NCBI GenBank assembly: GCA_963930775.1
Contig: OZ005695.1
Span: forward strand, 2,728,001 to 2,792,000
DNA length: 64,000 nucleotides
Direction of reading: 5' to 3'
From: Cliona cf. orientalis
Lineage: Eukaryota; Porifera; Demospongiae; Clionaida; Clionaidae
The position numbers were made by a program, and so were the translations under genes. Every line of letters begins with the position of its first letter. The stretch's first letter is position 1. The notes under the pieces are model-generated. The model did not search any database and was not told where the DNA came from. It was given only the letters and a program-made list of their open reading frames with translations. Positions 25,501 to 40,500 of this stretch are shown here, piece after piece.

Positions 25501-28500
25501 ATAAATATGAATGTCTGAGCTTTAGATTAGTCTGCAGCACCTGCAAAAGAAGTCCCTCCTTGGTTTCATCACTATATTGTATGTGATGATATACAAAATC
25601 AGCAATAGATTTGTGGTGCTGCTCTGAATAGTATAGCCTCATGAGCTCTTTCTGTTGGTGAGCAAGGTCTGTCATCATAAGACGAACGAGTGAGTCATCA
25701 GAAGCAGTCTGGAGCAGCAAAAACTGGCTCAATCTCAGCACCTATCCATGAATAATATGCAAAACGTAATATTATGAAGATTGAGGCGGATATCACACAC
25801 AAAAACTTGATGGCTTACAGCATCTTTCCACATATCTGAATCTTTCTTTTCCTTTACAAGCTCTCCTGAAGGTATGTCACCCAAAATGCCACTATCAGTT
25901 AGTATATTCATTGAGAGCCTTTTTCTGAACATCTTGAGCTGTTTAGAAGCCTGGAAAACCACAGCAGCTGGAGTATCTTTCTGGAACCCAATGAAAGCAT
26001 GACCTTCCTTAAAGTTTTTGTTTCCACTGTCATCTCTGTAATGTTTGATATGAAACACCATAGACAAAGTAATGGTCTACATCAGATATATGATACCTTA
26101 TTGTCGAATATCTTTTAATCCACACATTGAAGTCCACCAACACTTCCTGCTGCCAGTCTTTCAATATTGACGAAGTCAAAACAAAATGCTTCTCCAGTCG
26201 GTTGATCAGTGGTGTGGGAAATTTTTCATATACTGTGTTCCTCTCGGCAATCAGGATTAATCTAAAATGACCCAAGTAAATAGCTTCATCCCAAGGTCTT
26301 CCCAACTTTCCAGGTTATATACACACCAAAAAAAAACCGGGAAAGCCCGGGAGATATTATAAAATCACATGAGAACATCATAGTCACATCATATTTAATA
26401 AATCTGGGCAAGATAAACCACTGGAATGCTGTCAACCAACGGTTTTCGAATGTCGCTAGACTTATGCACAGCAGTGGCCAAAGGCTTCACAGCAATAAAC
26501 TAGAGCTCTGCAGAATACACAAGTTTATATAGCACCCATGTACCTGTTCAAGTTGACAACCATTACCTACAGCTAGGTTAAATGTGCACGAGTGGAAAGC
26601 ATACAGCCAGCAGTACAGATGATACAGTTGATAGGCATAGTTAATTATAAATTCAATATTTGCAACACTCATGAATCTTACTATCCTCGTCCTCTGTGGA
26701 GGGCTGAGCAAGAGAAATGATCTGGTACACACTGTATGCACAGGTACAAAGTTTACAGGAAAAATACATGCATGACCACAGGAACTGGTATGAGGCTAGC
26801 CAAGGCTATTACCAAACGTTATAAAGCATTATTATATTAACGATTTCGATGGATTAATTGTGCTTACAAGTCCCTGGATCTCAAGATATAGATTTTCATA
26901 TTGATGATGATAGATAAAACCAGTTTGCTTGGGGTAACTACTGAATTGGCAAACGTTATACGCAAGCCTAGGATTGGCTAGACTTGCAACTAGTAGCTTA
27001 GTAGTGGTTATCAGTACCACTGGAACCCACACATGATGATAATTATTATTATTACATGTATGCCGTAGGTTGACCTGAAACATCACATATCTGACATTAT
27101 GCCTTCCCATTTATGTGCGTGTATGATTGAAAAGCTGGGATTGCCTCAGAACAAGTAAATAATTTTAGTTGGTGCCTTACTTGAAATTATTGTGCACTCG
27201 ACACTTCACTCGGTGGGTCTGAAGTCCAAGATCAACATATCTACTATCACCATAGTGCAAATAGTACTGATTTAGCACATCATACAAACTCTCATAGAGG
27301 TTCTCCAGATTGAGCAGGATCACTGTTCGTCCAGTCTCCATGCAAATCTTTATCTGGTTGATGTTTCTGCAAATCTAACATGGAGGCTACAATTATTATT
27401 CTTTCCCTTACATAATTTTAGTTTTATGATGAGCGTGATCTATGCAATATATTGCACCGAAGCCCGAGGGCACTTTGCACCCGAGGACTGAGTGCAATAT
27501 GTCGCCATAGATCCCGAGCGCATGTTATTTATATCCTGAGGAAGTAAATAGTGGCCCCTGCAGTGTTTTATGCACCACTGATTGGTCAATGGCTCCTCTC
27601 CATGGAAACAAGCTGCTCCATAGAATCAAGTTCAACTTTGAAAGTGACAAGACAAAGAATCATCCAAGTCGAACTTGCTGACTATCGAGGTTAGCTGTTG
27701 ACTGTGAGTAGTCTAGCTGCTAGCTACGAGTATTTTGAATAGCTATCTATCTGTATAGCATTTATAGTCCAGCGTCAGTTTGGTCAACAATAGTAGCATC
27801 CTTTTAATTTCTCAATCAAGAGAAGCGTGGTACACTGCACGAACTTATATAGCTAGCTAGCTCTTGCACGTGGCAAGTATCAATTGAATGATTGCTAAAT
27901 TGCATCCTGTGTGGTGTCAATTAGCGCATATATGCTTCCTGTACCTGTGTAAACAGAGTCTGTAATGTGGTCTGTTGGTGTGTATGCACACAGCTAGCTG
28001 GATGCATTTTTAACTATTCCCTCCCTATACCTATTACACTTCATATTGCTAACTGTTACCTCAGTATTGATCAAGTACACAGTACTAGTAGTACCATCCT
28101 AAAGGAATTAATATCACATTGTACACCCTAAGGGGGTCAATATCACACACTCAGCAGTGCGATATTAAGAATATCTGTAATAAAAACTATGTAAAAGGGA
28201 TATAAGCCACAATTATTGATACTAATTGAGGTTGCAATTATCCTTCCTCATTCACATACTATTCAAATTCAAGTATACCTGAGTGTACTCTCTATCTTTG
28301 GGAAAACTACTTCCAAAAAGAATGAAAGGCTTTTGTGAGACAGTATCATCAGCTGCAGATGGTTCACATCCACTAAGGTCCTTTTCCCTGATATAGTGCT
28401 TGAGAATATCCAAAGCTGCATAGTTCTCAGTCAGGAACAGAAGGTAACGGTTTTCTCTATAAAAATGATTAAGCTGTTCTTGAAACATCAATTTCATAAT

Positions 28501-31500
28501 GGATGGATGGTCTTACCCATGAAAGCTTGTCTCTCTTGTATCTAAGCTGGTCTTGATCAGACCAAGCCTAGAGCAATCAGGACTAAGAATTGGCAATATC
28601 TATTCAAGCACTAAATATAAGATAATCGTAAGGAAAATAATTATAAGTACCTCCGGAACTTGCAGATAATCTTCTGGGTTCACTTCTTTCTTAGTCATAT
28701 TCAACTGCTTACAGAATATTTTTAATGGATCCATTTTATCCAATCCTCCAAAGTTTCTCATAATGGAATGCTTCATTTGAGGCCAAGTCAGAGGTAGACC
28801 TCTGGATTTTTTGCACATCCAATATAACATTTTGATCAAGCTGCAGATTCATATAAACATGTATCACACACACGCACACCACATAAAGACCATCAAACCT
28901 GTAGAAGTCTCTAAGACCAAAAAAGTCTCGATTCTGCGTATCACATATAATTTTATAAGCTTGAGCCAGTGGTTTGAAGTATGGTTGTAATTTATCCTTG
29001 ATTTGATCACTGTCCTCTTCACCACAAATTCCTCGAGCACTGAACTCTAGTTCTCTAGTGTCTGGAGTACCTCTGGTCACCATCACTCCTCTGTTCATCT
29101 TGGCAGGGTCCAGGGCCCAGTTGGAGATACCGATGAATGCTACTCTTTGCTCCCTTTCAATAATCTAAGATAATAAGGTAGTAGTTAAAGCTTTAACATT
29201 TCATTCATCAAGCAATATAGAATATACTTGCCTCATCTTTCCCTTTGGCCCCTGCTCCCTCTGTTCCATCCTCCAGCAGTGGGTGTAGAGCTTTGAGGGG
29301 AAGGTTGGGGGAGTCCTCTGCCAGACCAACTTCATCAAGAACGACTACCGACACAAGCTCAGTGGCATCTGATAAATCTTGAAACTTTTTTGCAGAGGTG
29401 AACACCTCAATCACACTCTCTGACGTGGCTAGCTGACTACACTGGTAGGAAAACATTTGAACCTGTTTAAATTTTTTCAATAAGTTGCTACGAGATGTCT
29501 TTCCATGCATGGAATCCTGGATGATAGACTTGGCCAGTGACTTGGAGCTGCCTGGTTTACCGACAAGGAAAAGAGGGATCCTCAGCTCAATGCAGATGGC
29601 CATCATGAACACATTCTCTCTCAGGGCTGCATTTTTGGCTATGTTTGGACCAAGCTCCATGTTGTCCAGCAATACATTCTGATACCTAGCAAAATACATG
29701 CTCAAATTATAGTTGAATACCATATTGCCGCACACATAGCTCTGCGAAAGAAATAGTAGCCGCCCGCATGCACGAATACAATTAAGTGGGTGTGGCCATG
29801 ATATCGATCGCAAGCCATACATGATCGTTAGTCCAAGGAAAAACATGGAAGAAAACGTCCTTGCCACTGATTGGCTTGGTTATACTGCTTATTTCTCAAT
29901 CATTATATCTCAACTATGTGAAGATCTGTCTTGATAAAGCGGGTCTATCATGTCAATGTCACCAAGAGGTATCGTTCCAAATTTAACAAAACCTGCCCTT
30001 GATTAGTAGCCACACTCTAGCAAGACTGAAATTAATAGTAGCCGCGGCTAGTATTTAAAAAATTCCGGTATATAGAAGATACGGTTACCGTATATCAAGA
30101 AATTTATGCGTGCATCTTATTCATGCGTATTCATGCACAGTATAGCCTAGGCGCATGAATATAATTTATTTTAACCACATGCGCCAGTGGTTTACCACAT
30201 GGTCACACACCAATGCATGCTATATAGTGCTAGTGTGTTGTAGCTAGCTAGTCTACTAATTACGAGTTTAAAGTATTTTTAAAATGGAAGCTCTGCCTAC
30301 ACATCAGCAGACTGGAATCAGATAGAGAGAAACAGGAGGCTAACAAGTAGTATTAGCAGTAGTGCAGCTGTAAATTGATACTACAGCTCAGTGCAGTTAA
30401 GGCATGTCACCAGTGAATTTTTTTTACTCTTTTTAACCTAGATTGAGAGCTTGTTCTAGAAGTATTAGAACATGCAGTGCTGTCATTATGGTACTCATAT
30501 GAAAGTTCAATCCTAGTACTATCCCCTTAACACTAAAGCAACTGCAAACAACAAACCAATTAAGTAAGAGGAGCTTCTGAAGTCACGCCCTCCAAACGTA
30601 AGAATCGAGTTTGCCAGAGGGGAAGAACCCCTTGTATCCCGACCTTAACCAGCATGTTGACAATACTAAAGGTGCTCTAAGTTTTTGTCGGAGCGATAGT
30701 GGATAAGTGCTATAGCTGAAGGGTTAACAGCAGAAATGACAAAAATCGGTGTTCGGCGGCCGACGTTTTCGCATGTAATGGCTGATTGACAAACTAAGGC
30801 AACAATCGCTCCTGTAGAACAGCATTAAGCTTGGCAAAGAGTCATTTGATAGTAGAGACGGAAAATTAAACGAACGTTTAGGGGTCTGGCAAGGATTCGG
30901 CGGCGATTTCGAGGCTAAAACTGCGATCATGCAGCCTTTCCGCCGTGGCTTGTATGCGGTTGATATGGATGACGTCACGTTACAAGACCGCTAATTGGCT
31001 CGTAGTCGGGCGCGCACGCAACAAACGGTGACTGTCCTTAACTGCACTGAGCAGTGGTTTACCACATGGTCACACACCAATGCATGCTATATAGTGCTAG
31101 TGTGTTGTAGCTAGCTAGTCTACTAATTATGAATTTAAAGTATTTTTAAAATGGAAGCTCTGCCTACACATTAGCAGACTGGAATCAGACAAAGAGAAAC
31201 AGGAGGCTAACAAGTAGAAGTAGTATTAGCAGTAGTGCAGCTATAAATTGATACTACAGAAGCAATATCCAACCCTGAAAAAATCAGTAAAATTAGTGAC
31301 CCATTTGTGATTCTGATTGAGACACTGTATATAACTAAATGCATGTACTCTGTGCAAGTATCCCAAGGTTGAAATTCGCATGATTTTGATACCATTATTG
31401 ATCAAAGTGACACTGAACCGCATGATTTTAATGCAACACAAATTTCTTGATTTACGGTATATAATGTTATAACATGTACTAACCAGGTAATCTCTTTTAC

Positions 31501-34500
31501 AAACTGTACTTCTCCTTCAGGTAAGATAAGGGGTGCCACAAAATTTAAAGCTATGTGTTTCTCATACTCTTTCCTGTCCTGGAGTCTGGAGTGGTAGCAT
31601 ACACTAACTGCTAGGATCAGTGCTGAAGTAATTTTCCCCAGAGAATCCTTACTAGTATGCTACATGCATATCATTTGTTCATAACACATAATATGTGGAC
31701 AAACTATTTCAACTACTGTACCAGTGGCTTTTCTTTAGCTTCCTTCTGGAAATCTGGTATCCTCTCACAGAAAAATTTAAAGACAATCATAGCCCTCTCC
31801 ACATCGCGAAGACTAACAAAACTGCACTCATCCTATCAACATTAATTTTCAATCAATAATTGCTACTATAACGGAGACCACTTATTTACTTCACAATTTC
31901 TCATGTAGGCCTGTGAAGCAGCCAATACCCTGGCAATGGCCGACACAATTCCAGGATCCTCCTTCAATAGGGTAGGATGTTTTTGCACCTATGCAGTTTT
32001 AAATGAAATCAAGTCCAGCAATCATGGTAAACAAACGTTGCTTACATGGTCACGGACTATGTGTTCAATATATTCATCCTCTGTACCCTTTTTGAGTTGA
32101 CCAAAATCATAGACTAGTGGTCTCATACTGGGAGGGAGGTCCAACACACGATACACAAGTTCACGAAGTGGAATATGACCTATATACAAGCATAAACCAC
32201 CAGGAAATATCAATATAAACTATATATACCTAGTCTCTGCCGAGTCTCAGAGGCTCCCACGTAGAATCCCAAACCAGCTTTTTCCAATCGTTTGATCATC
32301 TTATCTGAATGCCTGTTAAATGATGCAATAAACAATGACACCTCACTGACCTCAGACAATAAACAAACCTTCTATAGGGGTTGCATGCAGCAATGAATTT
32401 CAGATCATCTGAAACTGGTCTTCCATGCAGCCGCCTGTCACAGAGTATCTCCTTAATCAGACCAATGGCATCAGTTGTGTTGGCTTCATCAAAGAATACC
32501 ACTGTGTCCATGTTCATGGCTCTGTTCTTCTCTGCCTCTTCCTCAGCTTCAGCTATGAATTCACTGATATCTTCTTCTTTGGTTCCTCCATGTACCTAGA
32601 ATCATAAATCATATTATAGACTATGTAAACAGGACTGGAAACCGCTCACATGAGCAATAGAACGTGTATGCGCACTCCGCATTATAGTTTGCATCCTTGG
32701 ATAGCCCCATTGCTATGTCAAAAACGACAACCACAGTGCACTTTGACTGATAACGTGAACTAAAAGTAGTTTCAAGCTTGAAGAAGGCTTCTTCCAGAGT
32801 TGAAAGTTCAATTTCTGAAGCCTCTCCACTCAACGCTGTAGTCCCACAGAATCAAAGAAGCAAAAATGGCCGATTTTTCACGGATTAGTCACTCACAGAA
32901 GATAGCGCATCCCTCAAGAAGTGCTTGTTATTCCAGTGTGTCAATACAGTGACTTTGCCCTTACCACCCTTTGTGGCTGTGACCCCTACACGGTTTGAGG
33001 TAGAGTCCTACAAAGCGTTTCCCCGTTGTTTGCTCTAGCCCTGACTTTAACTTCATAGTTGCTTCCCTTGTGGAAATACAAATAGCTTATTAATTTACTT
33101 GAACTGTTACCTGTAACTTTAAAACTCCGAGATAGGAAAGCACCACCAGCAAGTCTTGCATGTAAGCTACGCAGGTACCGTACTCTCACTGTTGTGACCA
33201 GACAAATTTGCATTAATTTCTTGCCGTCTTCGCCATGATCAGGCTATGACTGCCATTGTCATGATCTCTTGTGTCAAGTTTTACCTAGACAAAGGCTTCT
33301 AGTCTGCTTTCTTTGCGAAGTACTTAACTTACTCCAGTGCTGAAATTAATTCCCAAGTTCACAGAGCCTCCACAGAGGGACAGCTACACAAAAGGTCATT
33401 TGCGCCAAGTGTAATGGTGGACCAGGCTGTCAACATAGCTATCTAGCCAATTTTTGATAGGTGGCCTTCAAATTTACATCGACTCCAGCACTGCCCAGAT
33501 ACCTGAGAAATACGATAAATACTTCCTTACAGTCAAAAGAGAAGCCATCTAGGCGAAACTTGATGCACCTTTTTCATTTGTGGTTTGTCTTAGTATGCTC
33601 CATTACTCACGCCAGTGCGTGGGCGAACTGTCACACGTAATCTTAACTTTATTGCTCTTTTGATGCTATAATTTGAATACCAATGCACGATAAAGCCATC
33701 AATGCAACACAGAGTGCGCAGCCATCGTTCTATGCAAATGTATTGCTCACATGAGCAGTTTCCTATCCCATTTACATAGTCTATATGATCTATGCTAGAG
33801 TCAGTATTTATCACATTGTGCAGTATGGGAAGGAAGCCACAGTATAACCTTTAAAATAAGCATATTTCTTGCTTCTCGTCTTTCCCTGGCAAGATCACAC
33901 ATGTATCGAATAAGCCTTGTCTTTCCACAGCCAGTCTCTCCCATGATCACTACTGGAATACCACAACGGAACCTCATTAGAATAGCAAGGATCTTGATCA
34001 GATTGTCTACTGTAAGGACATAGGATTTGTCAGGGTTATGAGTCTCTATCCCCATCACAGTAGCGATTTTTCCTCTCATGGTATCTTCTTGCCAATGGTG
34101 ATAATCTTCGTCAAAATTTACTCTGTTTCTTATCAGCCCAATGTACTGCTGTGGTGTCAAGATTCGAGGTTCAAGTACATTTTGTCTGAGGTCCACTAGA
34201 TCGCCATTGGAATTAATTATGAAGCCAACAAATGTAAAGCTGTAATCTTTATTAAAGAAGATATATGGGTGACAACTGAAAGAAAAAAGTCAGAGTAACT
34301 GCATAGTCTATACATACATTCAACACTCAATGCAATACCTCTCTTCCCATTTTCTACGGGGCTCAATATTGTATTGCTGAAGTTTACTCGTGTCTTCAAT
34401 AGAATATTCTTTTTCATTACCTCTAGCTACTTCTCCCTCCAGAGATGGAGTTGCAAAATCCTAAATATGTACACATAAATTTTAGATCACCAAAACATTA

Positions 34501-37500
34501 TCAGCATAGCCATTAGCTATATACCCTTGACATTTTTATCATAAACTTGACAATGAATCCTTTGAGTCCCGACATGAAATCTCCAATAAATTCTTCATCA
34601 CAAAACACTGATTTTTCACTAGACTTCAGCTGTAAATCCAAAAATTTGACAAAATGATGGACTTCAGACCACGATGGACTCCGAACTCCACACTTCCTAT
34701 TATAATATTACACAGAGATATGCATGCATTATATAATTATGTAGCTCAATCGCTTACTTCAATAGATGTTGAAGACAGTCAGTTATGTTACCCTCAACTC
34801 TCCCTTCGTACTTAAATTGGTCTAACAGATTTGGATTGCTATCATGCCTTCTTAAATACTGATAAACTCTCTGAAATGTGGAGCTCTTAAATTCTTCATT
34901 ATCCATTCCAATCTGTGAGGAACCTGCATACATGGGAAAATGCATAATAAAATATTGGCTGCTCAAGATTTTCATGTGTTTACCCAGGGTAGAAGTTTCT
35001 ATAGCCAATTTTGGACTGACACACTCGACAGTAGGAAAAAGGGACAGTAAATCATTACTTCTTGCTCCTAGATTCATCTCTGATCTCTGTATAGTATTAT
35101 GCGATGACTTTTAAGAGCATAAACATAATATTGAGATAATTCCATGAAACTTACTTTCCTTTCCATAAGGGTAACTTCAATAGTATATAGCTGGCTCATA
35201 TGACGACGCCACACACAACCTTGACTATCAGTTAGTCCATTTAAGATTAGCAGGCTGAACAGGATTGTATCTACCTCTGATAAGATCTGAAGTGTAACAA
35301 TCAATAACCATTACATATTATCTACCACCACCAGAAACCTTACACAAGGAGAAATATCAAAATGATATATTATGCATTTGCACTTTTGGTAGTGCTCCTT
35401 GAGGAATTTTAGGACAATATCACGTGTGACAATAGGTCCATGAATGGGGATGATTACTTGGCAGTCTGCAACCTCACAGTTTGCAATTGTCTTAAGCTTT
35501 TCTGCCATTCTGTGGATGTATAGTGATTTTCCCATGCCAGTTTGTTCAGAAGATACTACCCTGACATTTAAGCTGCAAGGCAGATATATTATTATAATAT
35601 TATATAGTGGCCTTAAACCATACTATAATTCTCAAAAATATTACTTACTTGTCATGGTCTACAATAGAAGCTGCATTGTGTGTAGCTTGGGGAAGTGAAT
35701 CATCAGGTTCACAAAGAAAATGTTTTTTTAAGTATAACTGGTATTCTTCTTGACTGTGCTTAAGGATAAATGATTTCTTATGCAACAGCAATTTGGATAC
35801 TATGTGCGATTTTTCCTCTCCCTCCTTACTACACAGAATCACCAAACGGTAGTCTTGAATTTGTATTACAATATAAAATTAGTAAATAAAATACAGTAAC
35901 TACAGGTATACCTACCTAGCTCTCCTTGAGAGAGTTCCTTCAATGTCCCAACTACTTCATCACAAACCTGATAGGGAAGCTTCTCAGCATGAATCAAACA
36001 AAATATTCTCTTCTTTTCAGGATCACCTATTGCTCTTCGCCATAAAAGATTGATCTATATATTACAAGTACAAAAATAATTGAATAAAATTGAAGGATGA
36101 AGTAGGGATGGCAATGCCAAAAGTACACAAACAAGATTTTTAGGGATAAGAGACAATCACAACCACTATACATACCTACACTTGCTTTTTATATCAGTAT
36201 TACAGACTTATTATTCAAGGCATGCTATACTCGGAGTGTTCTTGACTTACACGTGTGAGAAATTTATGTTCTCCTTATCAGTCATTTTTTATTATGTATG
36301 ATCCCCATGCTACTCAAAAAGCAAGCATAGGGATGTATAGAGGTTGTGATTATCTCTTATCCCTAAAAATCTCGTTTGTGTACTTTTTGGCATTGCAATG
36401 CCATCCCAACTTCATCCTTCAATTTTATTCAATTGTTTTTATACTTGTTTCTGTTCTTGAGTGCAACTATAATACAGTAAGTATAGATGGGAGGTGCTGA
36501 AGTTCGCACGTGCGCGAAAATGTAGTAGCCACGCCCCTTATTAACTCGCCTAGGTGATAAAGCTGTTTCAGGCGGCCAAGTAGCGATGAGACTCTAGTAT
36601 TAGTATAGCTATTATTGATTTTATCGACTATCTTTGTCGATACTGAGCTAGCTGTTATGCCGACTGCTGAGGGCCATGCCACGCCTGTACTTTGAGGCCT
36701 CGAGTCTCCATATCCCAGCGCAGTACTAGCACTGCACACGCTAGCCTCTAGGTTCGCTTTATCGCGCTCGCACTCGCACTGGCCAGCTTGCGCAGGAGAG
36801 CCTAGCGCTTAGCTATGGCTATAGGCTAGTGCTTGGTTTGAGGTACTAGCTACTCAGTGCAGTTAAGGACTGTCTCACCTGTGTTCATCAATGAAATACT
36901 ATGATACACATTTTCAGGAGCTAATACTAGTGCTTGTGTGACAATTGAGTGCTGATCATGATATTGAAATTGAAGCCCAACTCAGTACTTTCATAATATG
37001 AAACAGTAAATTAAAACCACAAATATCTAATCAATTAAGCGGTATAACTGCGATTAACCACGCCCTCTGAAACACCCTTTGTAGTTTTCCAACATGTCAG
37101 ATTTTTGTAGACTAGGTTAAATCTAAGCTGCTTTTCTTAATTTTCACCGAGGGATATTCGGAAACAACATCGTGGTAAGAAAATTATCGCAAAAAACGCT
37201 AATACAGCTACCCTGACGGTAAGATCTTTCGCACACGCCCACAAAGCGGAGCGAGCAGTCAACTTATCCCTTGACAGATCCTCGATAAATATCTCGAAGT
37301 TTAGCTTTCCACCATTCAAACTGTGAAACAATGCCTGGAATAATGTTGGAACTCGCAGAACGCAAAAAAATCACTCAAATGTTGCAGCTATGTGGCTACA
37401 CAGCCGTGGCTTGTACTATGCCACTATCGGGTGACATCACGTCTAACCGCTAATTGGCCACAAATTTGCACGCTAAGTGGCCGTTAGTACGGCGCACGCG

Positions 37501-40500
37501 ATTAGACTTGAGACAGTCCTTAAACGCACTGAGTAGCTAGCGGCGGTGGCGTGCGCCGCTGACTACAGTCACCATGGCAACACATTATAAGCATGCGCAT
37601 TATTTGACAAAATAGCGTATCAGATACACCCTTTTCGTTAAGCGCCGTACACACCCACCATTACGTGACTATAGAGATAACGCAAAACTAGCGTATCATG
37701 GACCTGACAGTGTGCGTTACAAAATGGAGTGGATTTATACTCAAAGTAAGATGAGCAATCAAGGCAGTCTTGAGTTAGCCCTGATAATGAAAAAGAAAGA
37801 AAGAATGATAAATGGCTATTTTTTGAACATCTGGTTCTGGCATGTTGGTCTTGTTAGATGGATAATTTGCTGGAGATTCTGATTTTGACATTTAGAAATT
37901 TCATAAAGTTACCTGTTTTGAAATAATATTATTTGAGTATTTGTAATGTATTATGTATATGGAGTGTCCGGGCCATCTCTACTTATAGAGTCTACTAACT
38001 CTATGACATTATATGTACATTAGATGTACAAAGAATTGCATAAACAGTGCATGATAAGAATGATAATTATGGTCAACATTGCTCAATCACCGATCTCCAT
38101 CTCTCCCCCCCCCCCCCCCCCCCAAAAAACGAAATACCTCTTCAGCAGTTGTGGTAGAGTCACAGACAAGTACTTCTTCTAAAGTTGGTAGTGGAAGGTT
38201 TTCATCGTCCATGTAGAGAGCAAGAACAGCCCTTAAAATATCGTCTATAGTGTAATATAAGTGTTATATTATACCGTAATTCGTGAAAATTTCTTTGTTA
38301 AAATTTTTCATTTTGCATGAAGTGACGTTAATTCCTATACTAACTTATACAGTAAATATATGGCACGTGCTTGAAGTTGACAAAAATAATATGAATATGT
38401 AAGGTCAAGGTTCTCCCATTATGACATATTATATCCTATTTAATTTCCTGTTTGCGTGTCTTCCTGTCTGTGTTACATTAATTTTATACTGTGTATTAGT
38501 CAGTTAGTGTCAGTTCAGTATCTGAGTTGAGTCAGTGTTGGTATGTCTTTTTGCGGTGTGGTGTCATCTCCCTACCATGCACCTCTCTCTCTATGTATCT
38601 CATATGTATAATGCTGCTACTTGAATAATACTATTAATACCTAAACCCTGTGAAGCAGCGTTAAAGGCAGCAAAGCATTATAAATATTTCTAACACAAAA
38701 ACTTTGCAAACGAAATTAATGTGAATTAAAGTAGCTAGCAGTAGTCATGCCATTACAATTATACCTGAAGGAATCACAATCAAATGTGGAGCACCAGGTT
38801 TTAGTCCCTCATTATCAAAGGTTCGTTTAGCAATTACAGATGCTATATATATATATGGAAATATAAACATGACTACTATTTTAAAGCCTGATGAATACTT
38901 ATACCTGGCAATTGCTCACTTAGATGCTTTAACACAACCCCAAGTTGATCAAGAGTCAGATACTTCTCATTAGCCTCATTATCATCATAAATGACAATAG
39001 TTCCACTGATATAAACATACAAGATGATCCATAACAGAGGCTTGATTTCAAAACAAACTATACTCCTACCTTTCATGAACAGGTGGTTCAAGCAACATTG
39101 TACATGGTTCTTCATCTTCACTACCACCTTCCCTTCTTGCAAGGTAGTCCATGGCTCTCAGCTTTGTTCCATACAATTGTACAGCTTTAATGGAAACATC
39201 CAGATCATAATCATACTCCTCAACTAGCTGTTGAACTACTGGATGTGATTCGTTGATAACCTGTTGATGGATAACTTTCACTTTTGGAGCAGTGTTGCTT
39301 ACAAAGAATTTTTGCTTCACTTTACCAGGACTTGCAGCTATATGTATATAAAACAATTACGCTGGATAAAATGCAGCCCAAAACAATAGTGAAGTATTAG
39401 ACATAATAATGTTCAATTTATGTGATATAGGGATGAATCAGCATAATAAAATCAATCCTTCTTAGAGCTAACTCAGGATTGCCTTAACCTCAGTGAACAA
39501 AAATCAACTCTGCGGTATAGTGCATTGTTACATTGGTTTTTAATGAGATATTTGGTTGCAAACTATAATATACCATATTTATTCAAATAGAAGCCGCACC
39601 TCGTTTAGTAGCCACCCTCGAATAGTAGCCGCACACGGAGCTCTGTGAAAGAAATAGTAGCCGCATGCATGCACGAACACAATTAAGTGGGCGTGGTCAC
39701 GATCATAAGCCATGAATGACTGCTAGTTCGAGGCAAAAACATGGCAGAAAAGGTCCTTAGTTCTGCTGCTTATTGATCGATCAGCTATATGAAAATCAGT
39801 CCTGAAAATAGAGTCTATTGTGTCAATGTCACCAAGAGGTGTCGCTCCAAATTAATAAAAACCATCCTCAAATAAGAGCCACCCTCGATTAGTAGCCACA
39901 CTCCAGCAAGGCTGAAATTAATAGTAGCCGTGGCTAGTATTCGAATAAATACGGTAATATATGTTATACAAGCATTAAAAAAACAATGTAATTGAAAGAT
40001 GAAGTAGGGATGGAAGGGTTAACTTAATTAAAAAGTACACAAACAAGATTTGTAGGGATAATCACATACACTATACATCCCTACGCTTGCTTTTCTCGAT
40101 TATCATGCACCTATCGATGGTGACCCACTGCATGGTGCTATCCTTATACTAATTCAAATATTATTGTATGCATGTGGGAGAAATTCACTATCCTCATATA
40201 GGGGGTAGGGGATAATCAGTTTTGATCATCGCATTACTGACTGGGTTATTAGCTTAACTGAATTTCTTGCACCTACAAATCTTGTTCGTGTACTTTTTGA
40301 CCCTGCCATCCCTACTTCATCTTTTAATTACATTGTTGTTTTATGCTTGTTTCTATTCTTTTTTTATTCCTCTTTAGGATAATTCATGCATCAATGCCAT
40401 CTGACATGGTTTTCCCATTAACTCATGTACGTAAAAACTGAGTAGGGTAGACAGACAGAGGTAGCTGCAGTTAACGGATGCCTCGCACATAATTGCATTT

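Noticed and set aside
30185-31259. LTR-type element suggested by two 200-base direct repeats
   Set aside because: The DNA between is a small inverted-repeat MITE with no gag or pol similarity, and the repeats lack LTR end motifs.
32621-33213. Minus-strand open frames between AAA3 exons as extra coding sequence
   Set aside because: RNF213 homology joins directly from 33849 to 32595; the frames lie in an inverted-repeat element.
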